DNA of 64,000 nucleotides, taken from contig JAIXMN010000021.1 in the NCBI GenBank assembly GCA_025716815.1, positions 620,001-684,000 on the forward strand. The letters run 5' to 3'. This DNA is from Dichotomocladium elegans (taxonomy: Eukaryota; Mucoromycota; Mucoromycetes; Mucorales; Lichtheimiaceae). Positions 58,060 through 64,000 of the stretch are shown piece by piece. Under the pieces are notes generated by a model. That model was not told the origin of the DNA and ran no database searches. It saw nothing but the letters and a program-made list of their open reading frames with translations. A program made the translations under genes and the position numbers. The number at the start of each line of letters is the position of its first letter. The first letter of the stretch is position 1.

Positions 58060-58360
58060 AACACATCGTTTATAGATAGTTACAGCGAGAGAGGAACACA
58101 CACACGCTTTACCATAACTTTAAAGATACAATATCCAGATGTGCCCGAGTGACATGTTCCCCGGAAATCGTAGCTTTTACCAATGTAGTCCTGGTCTTCT
58201 TGGCCGGACGGATCTTCCCTTGTTCCATCCTTCGCTTCTTGACCTCGGATAGTCTTGTCTTATCTTATGAAAGGCTTTGTAACTTCGCCAGACGCTTGTC
58301 GAAACATATCTGCCATCCTGCCATCGAGACAAAATCTCCCCCCCCCAATGAAGAATAGCC
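58060..58360. other. PNKP 3' region with a broken minus-strand coding fragment
   Basis: On the minus strand a basic stretch (DKTRLSEVKKRRMEQGKIRPAKKTRTTL...LDIVSLKLW, stop at 58109-58111) follows, one frame away, a fragment CLDGRMADMFRQASGEVTKPFI. A C8 run lies at 58337-58344. It looks like a frameshifted coding remnant, or a small gene with sequence errors. Family unknown. Confidence 0.3.
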
Positions 58361-58921
58361 ATGTCTCAATCGGACCCATCGTATGTCTACGAGCAGTGTT
58401 GACAAATCAAATGGGAAATAAGGTGCCGCTCTCTTCTTTCTTTCTTTCTCTCTATAAAGATGGGGCAGGGTCATGTGCTTGACAGGCACTCCAGTTCTGT
58501 GGCATATAGGAAATGGTATTGGTAAGGAAAAGTACTCTTGTCAATCCTATTTTACTCCCGCACACGGTACCTGAGGAGTCTCTCTGGATGAGCATAAACG
58601 GACCGATAGGTCCTTATTTTAGGTCCATGCAATTCATTTATGCATAAGACCGCGGAAATTTCAACGGATATTATCCGCCGCGTTTGTTACCTGGATAGGC
58701 TTTGGTATTGAGGCAGACGGTAAGTTAGAGGGTTGTCGAGCGAAACATTTCCATCTAAAATACCATGTGCATATATAGTCGCTCTGAAAGCAAGCACCGT
58801 AGAGAAATTATACAGCATTCTGCGCCACCGACTTGATCCATGGGCTCAGGACAACCACGCACGTCTGCAATACCGCCCAAATTTTCTCGCGCAGCAGATT
58901 TTATCGGCAATTTCACATTGA
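58361..58921 (+). CDS. small hypothetical protein, gene model incomplete
   Basis: Best-supported are the two last exons, 58623-58719 and 58779-58921, joined across GTAAGT...ATATAG. They give a hydrophobic segment (RILSAAFVTWIGFGIEAD) and a helical end (ALKASTVEKLYSILRHRLDPWAQ...LAQQILSAISH). Candidate upstream exons 58361-58380 and 58460-58521 (MSQSDPSWGRVMCL...LWHIGNGIG) have good splice sites but arrive in the wrong phase, so either a junction is misread or one base is missing. No family recognised. Confidence 0.35.
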
Positions 58922-59018
58922 AAAAATGGTGCTGCAACATCTGTCTTTCAGTTTATTCTCGTTAATATAAACAAGGGAATTACGAAAGCTAGTCAAGAGC
59001 ACACTCTCCTATATGTAT

Positions 59019-60665
59019 TCACCCAGTAGCTTCATGAGGCACCCATACTGGGGAGGGGACACATCAATACGCATCGAAAAATGAAATCATTTTCATGCGG
59101 AACACTTACTCTTTCCAGAACCGATGCCTCGGGATGATCCTCGGCCACGACCACCGCTACCTCGCGGTGAATACGTTCCACGTCCGCGACCTCTCCCACG
59201 TCTATAACCTCGACCTCGGGATCCGCGACCTCTGGCCCCGCGACCACCTGATTCACCTTCGAAGCATTCACCCGTGTCTTGGTCATTCTCGCCGTCGAGA
59301 CTTTCAGTTTGGCGAGAGGGTTCGCCATCAGCGCCTTCGCCACTTTCATTCGGATGCTGGCATGTTCCTTCAGTAGTTTCGTTGTGACTAGAATGCTCTT
59401 CTTCAGTACTTTCAGTGTGGTGATGCATATTTCCGTGAACGCTTTCGTCATGATGTGAATGGTCGTCAGGAACACTTTCGTTTTGGCGAGGATCTTCGTG
59501 ATTTTCCTTGGCAGCTGCGGATAATACGGGAGATGGGTTATTGCTATCGACGACTTGAGCAGGTGGCTGTGGAGGATGTGTGCCAGCCGTTGTCTTGGCT
59601 GGGTATTTTGGGTCGACAGCTTTAACTTTGCTAGTATTAATTGGGGTGCTGAATGCTGCTACGGATGATTGGGCTTGCTGCTGGAAACATTGCTGCTGTT
59701 GCGGAAGGTCAATCATACTGTTAAAAGGCACGACCACCCATACCGGTGGCTGGAGTGTATTGACCGATTGCTGTTCTGATGGATGCAAAGGCGGATTAAG
59801 TGAAGCTTTTATGGCATGCTGCACAGCGTGTCGTATTTGTGAATAAGTAGTCGTATAATTCGGACCCACCGGCTCATCGACACCATCATGGAGTTTCCGC
59901 AGCAGGTTAAATACCTGCTGTTCAGGATTGTTGTTTGGGGCTAGAAAGAGGGAGCTTCCGACCAATCTGTCACAAAAATAGACAATGGCCTCCATCTCTA
60001 TTCCTGCAAACATATCCGGCACAAGCGAGAAAAAGCCTTTCTGAGCAAGCCGCACCATGTAAAAAAAGTGAAGCATTGTCAACGTCTCATCGCTCGTTAA
60101 ACCATGGTTTTTTGGTGGTAGCCGAGCAGGAGGTGGTGTTATTGCACTCTACGATATATCAGCATGCATAAGCAATAAAGGATGCATTTTGATTTACCAG
60201 CTTTGCATAAACTTCCTCGAGCTGCTCAATGGCATATTGTGTTTTTTGATTTTCTTCTTTGGTCGCCGTTGCGGTTTGCTTTGGAATATAAATGAAACAA
60301 TGATATCAGTTGGTATCACGTCTTTAACGACGTTATCTTTAGTGCTCGCGAGTGATTACCAATTGATCTTTGAGCAGGTTGATCTGATCACGGACAATCT
60401 GAGTCTGATCGCCCAGGATAGCGACTCTTGGCTTGGGTAATCTCTTTCTCGGTCCCTTCTTTTTCGGTTTTCTTGAACGATTGTCCAATTGGTCAACGTC
60501 GTCGCCGTTATCGTCGCGATCAAGTGTGGTGGAGCGACTTTGGGATGCTGCGGCGTTGATCTGCACAGGTGCTGGTATAGGCGATACTGAGGAGATACTC
60601 TTTTCATCCAAGTTCATGGTCGGAGTGCCTTGCGATCCGCTAGCTGATTCGGCAGAAATTGCCAT
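59019..60665 (-). CDS. RGG-box protein with coiled coil, possibly caprin-like
   Basis: Four minus-strand exons, 60665-60360, 60278-60198, 60148-59110 and 59047-59019, give about 484 residues; without the last intron the protein would end a few residues later in SKCSA. Layout: a disordered acidic/basic N-terminus; a coiled coil (ILGDQTQIVRDQINLLKDQLQTATATKEENQKTQYAIEQLEEVYAKL); a helical domain (MLHFFYMVRLAQKGFFSLVPDMFAGIEMEAIVYFCDRL...YSQIRHAVQHAI); a Gln/Pro-rich stretch; acidic His/Glu/Ser repeats; and a C-terminal RGG/RGRG tail. RGG tails bind RNA and are methylated by Hmt1-type enzymes. The helical part recalls the caprin dimerisation region, but this is a weak resemblance. A cytoplasmic mRNP role is the likeliest inference. 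Confidence 0.7.
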
Positions 60666-63600
60666 TATACTTTGGTTTGAGAGTAAAGAAGAAAGGAAGG
60701 TTAGAGAAAAAAAGGGATCGCGTGTGGAGCGCCTATGCCAAGTTGGAAGAGATTTTCATCCCGCTCTCTCTCGTAAAAATTTGACAAATGGTTACGCACA
60801 TGAAGAAAAATTAGGCCTTGTCTTTTTGGCACCCCTCTGTTGCTCTCCATTAAGGCTCTTTATTCGGGACAATGATTTAATAATAGACTCCGGGCCATCT
60901 TGGAAGATCGAGAATCGAATCAAGAGGATATTAGTTCGAGTTTGGGCTTGCAATGGCTAATGAAAGAACAGTAGCCACGTACGAAGACCCTCACCAACAT
61001 AAGCGTCCCTGCTTTTGTGCATGATATGTGCAACCAATGATGAAGAACACTCCCTATCCGACAATAGGGTAAGTGGATTAGTGTACATCGCCTTCATTTA
61101 CAAGTGAAGAGAAACGTGCCTAGGCCTGGACCAAACAGCAGAAAAGCTTGTGCAACTATGATATTTGATGAAATCATGCCGTAAATGCTCAAGAATAACC
61201 CGTATTTGCCTGGAAACCTTGACACGCAATGACAAGTTAGGTCGTACAAGGAAGCTCGGCAAATCTATCCCGATGAAGCATAGCTACATTCTGGATCCTT
61301 TACCTTTCCTCCCTTTCTATTGACAAAAATGGCAAGAGACCTATGTAAATGCGTGTAGCTGTCCTGGGTCTAAGGGCTACGCCATCGATGGGGTGAAAGC
61401 ATATTCTTAATATTCTTGATCTCGCACAAAAGATCTGCGTAAGAGATCTATCCTGTAAGAGTAACTCTGAGCTTATTGTTACGTATATTTACAAGCAGGG
61501 GAAGCACGTGCTTTTTTCAATCTGATGCTTATGAACGATTTGAGCACCATCAGCTTCAACAGCGCAATACATGTTCGTTAAGTGCAAAGACGAGCATTGC
61601 AATACAAGATAATCCTGATTGCGCTTTAACAAACATAACATCAGGCGGGCCATCCAGATATACTCGAAGAGATCAAAGTGCTATTTTAGAATCACTTGAT
61701 AAGCAACGGCTCTACAGAATCTACCGGCTTAGATTATTCGAATCCATCGTTTTATGCTAACAGAACCGAAACGTGTCCCTAAAAGAGGATCCATTTCAGT
61801 CTGCATACAGGACCAGTGATGGTGAAGACTATATCCAGGAGCGACTTGGCCGGATATGCTGATGCGAAATCACAGGCGTTGACTTCAGAAGAACCTGCGC
61901 TATTCTTGATATATCAAGATTTAGTACTATGAACATAAAACACAGCCTGACATTGGTAAAAATGAAGGTAATTCTGCTGCGACCAGTATCATAGGCAACA
62001 ACAAGGACAAGCGCAATCTTGGGAGGAGCCTCCACATTAGGCTTATTAAACAATCCGCTACGTCTCACCATCACCATCCAAGGAAAGAAACAGATTGGGT
62101 CGATCTGAAGTTGCAAGTAAGAAAATGTCACTGCATATCTCTCAGCTTTCTTAAAACTTCGCGATCGACAATATGGGAGATAATATACAAATGACCATTA
62201 TCTGGTGGCAAATATCTCACTTGCTCATATGGGTTAATACATCTCTGAGTGCGTCCGGTATCAAGAACATATCTTCCGGTAGATTTTAGAATACGTATAT
62301 TTCACCACGGGGGAATACACAAGGTCCATAGACTACAGAATTCTCTTGACGATAGTCCTACTGAGTAGTTTACTCGCTCTCGAAAGTTTTGACTCTTATT
62401 TATAAGCGATAAAAAATAGCAACCATGCGAATATGAGCTGATGTTGGGTATCTGTGGCAGTACGAAGATAAAAATGCGAATAAGGCACAGCGTACCCCAA
62501 ATTCAGCACCAACGGTTAAATTAAAAGTTTCAAAGCAATAACGCAATTTGGGAGAATTCAATGCTTAGCTGGTAACTAAGAATATGATGTTCCTATCTTT
62601 ACTGCACGCATATAATTCTCGTGGTAAATCGAAACCAAGTATGTTGCTCTTGGCTAGACCTCATTTAGTAAACAGAACCACCGCTTCTGTCATTCCGAAA
62701 AATGAACTATTCATGTTGCAATCTTTTACAGCAAAACACGCCCACCTCTAATTATTGCGTGTGGATGTGCAACTGAAGAAGGTGTGATATATTTTGATAG
62801 AACCAGATCGGTAGCCATGAGATATATGCTCTAGTTATAAGGATAATACGTTGTTACTACGGATTTGACTAGCACCGACGGCATCGCCATAGTGTGTCCA
62901 CGTAAGTACGTGAAAAGGTCCATTTTATAATCAATTCAAGCAGGTCTGATACACATTAACGTCATATACCGTAGATAGAAATATCATTGATGAGCGTCCT
63001 GCATATCATATTTATTGAAGAAGAGTATGCTATAATATATCACGATATTTGCTGCGCATTGTCAATCATAAAGGAGTCACCGATTATGGGGCCCTATTAC
63101 ATATGGGTTGATATCAATAGGTAATCGGAATCCCTTGCAAACTATTTTTTATATCACCCATGAAAAGAGATCTTGAAGATGGCAGACTCTCCGGTAGGGC
63201 TGCGATTTAACTTCAACATGCGGGTTCAATTCCTTTTTCCTTTATCGAGTCTTGCTGTTGGTTTGCCTTTGTCGTTGCCTCGCCGTATCTCTCGTATGCG
63301 ATCCCGTCTTGGTATTATCTGCTCTCCCGTTCTCTCACCTGCATCTTGTCACCCGACATCTGCATGCTTCATGCTGCTGCTGTGCTTCATTACGTCCCTG
63401 TCGTTACTTCGGTTCATTCGCTATGGTTTTCTCCATGTGCATATACCTGAGTATTGTTACTTTTAGTGACAGGGTCCAAGCCATTAGACTATTCCATTTT
63501 CAGATTGGTACCTGCGCATCATTTGACCACTGTCACTCAAAACAAAATTCAGAATCTCACTTGCGCCTATCATGTGGAGCGCCGCCTTAGCCATCTTGTT

Positions 63601-64000
63601 CAGCCATATGCTGGAAGAAATGTAACACCAAACAAGGATGATAAAACACATTCCACTGGCCCCAGCCATAGCTTAAAGAAAGACCCTGAATCTACAAGAC
63701 GGACCATTCTGAGATTTTTGTGCATTTACACCAGTTTCATCGTATATGGTTTAAGTCCTCCTCCGTCTCGGGATATTAAAATTCGCGTGTCATATGGATA
63801 ATCGGAAAGAAGCGAAAAGATAAGAACTCTCGCTTGCTTTGTTGCGGTAATACAAGCTGCTGTTTTGTCTCTGGGCTGATGCGTATTGCAGAAGAAGCAT
63901 GATCGTGAAGGGTACAACAAAAGCTTCCTAAAGCAGAAAGCCTGATTGAGGAGAAAAGAGAATGGGGGAGGCTATTTTATCCGATTTACCCGCTAACTAG
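60666..64000. other. 3.3-kb AT-rich gene-poor end of window
   Basis: No gene is supported on either strand. ORFs at 61476-61760 (94 residues), 63173-63466 and 63454-63801 have no recognisable domain or consistent splice partners. The first ~300 bases are the promoter of the RGG-box gene. A tRNA-like GGTTCAATTCC at about 63222-63232 is not supported by complementary arms. Confidence 0.45.

Noticed and set aside
63173..63240. tRNA-like sequence with GGTTCAATTCC
   Set aside because: The flanking bases do not form the T-stem, acceptor or anticodon arms.
63173..63801. Overlapping plus ORFs of about 100 residues
   Set aside because: No domain and no splice connection; pyrimidine-rich composition explains the open frames.
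1..64000. CRISPR arrays, bacterial operons, ribosome binding sites
   Set aside because: No regularly spaced direct repeats or prokaryotic signals; the DNA is intron-rich and eukaryotic.

Overview
The window is nuclear DNA of a filamentous, early-diverging fungus, most likely a member of the Mucoromycota. The evidence is gene content. Fungal-only or fungal-typical genes are present (KRE9/KNH1-like cell-wall protein, TRK potassium transporter, SCAP, alpha-arrestin, F-box/TPR/LRR protein). So are genes that budding yeast has lost (the complex I factor NDUFAF5, an NBR1-type autophagy receptor, bifunctional PNKP). The genes are compact, with about a hundred short introns, mostly 50-100 nt. No sequence search could be run. 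Family names rest on recognised motifs and on spliced reading frames whose exon phases add up exactly; frames that do not close are flagged.

Layout. 1-6.4 kb: the acidic end of an unknown protein, an F-box protein, a small LIM protein, a small unknown gene and long empty spacers. 6.9-9.4 kb: a Fanzor-type (eukaryotic TnpB/OMEGA) RNA-guided nuclease gene with one frame break before its last catalytic motif. 9.8-17.4 kb: mitochondrial-type PP2C phosphatase, MRT4, a Myb-like protein, an alpha-arrestin. 17.9-31.4 kb: SCAP, TRK, an NBR1-like receptor and a cytochrome b5/acyl-CoA dehydrogenase fusion. 31.9-39 kb: fibrillarin, NDUFAF5, COQ4 and an RTC4-like protein on the minus strand, then SEC20 on the plus strand. 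39-43 kb: a transposon-rich gap with a 172-bp Tc1/mariner-type MITE, a perfect hairpin and a decayed PIF/Harbinger-type transposase. 43.1-60.7 kb: OST3, a NIPA-like transporter, PAN2, NAD kinase, KRE9/KNH1-like protein, PNKP, a poorly resolved small gene and an RGG-box protein. From 60.7 kb to the end no gene is convincing.

Most genes are unrelated housekeeping functions without operon-like logic. Shared themes are secretory-pathway and sterol biology (SCAP, SEC20, OST3, KRE9-like), mitochondrial respiration (NDUFAF5, COQ4, possibly PP2C) and RNA or ribosome metabolism (MRT4, NOP1, PAN2, RGG protein). The most notable system is the Fanzor locus. Other notable signals are five introns that appear to use GC rather than GT donors, T-run/A-run palindromes inside three introns, and two transposon relics.
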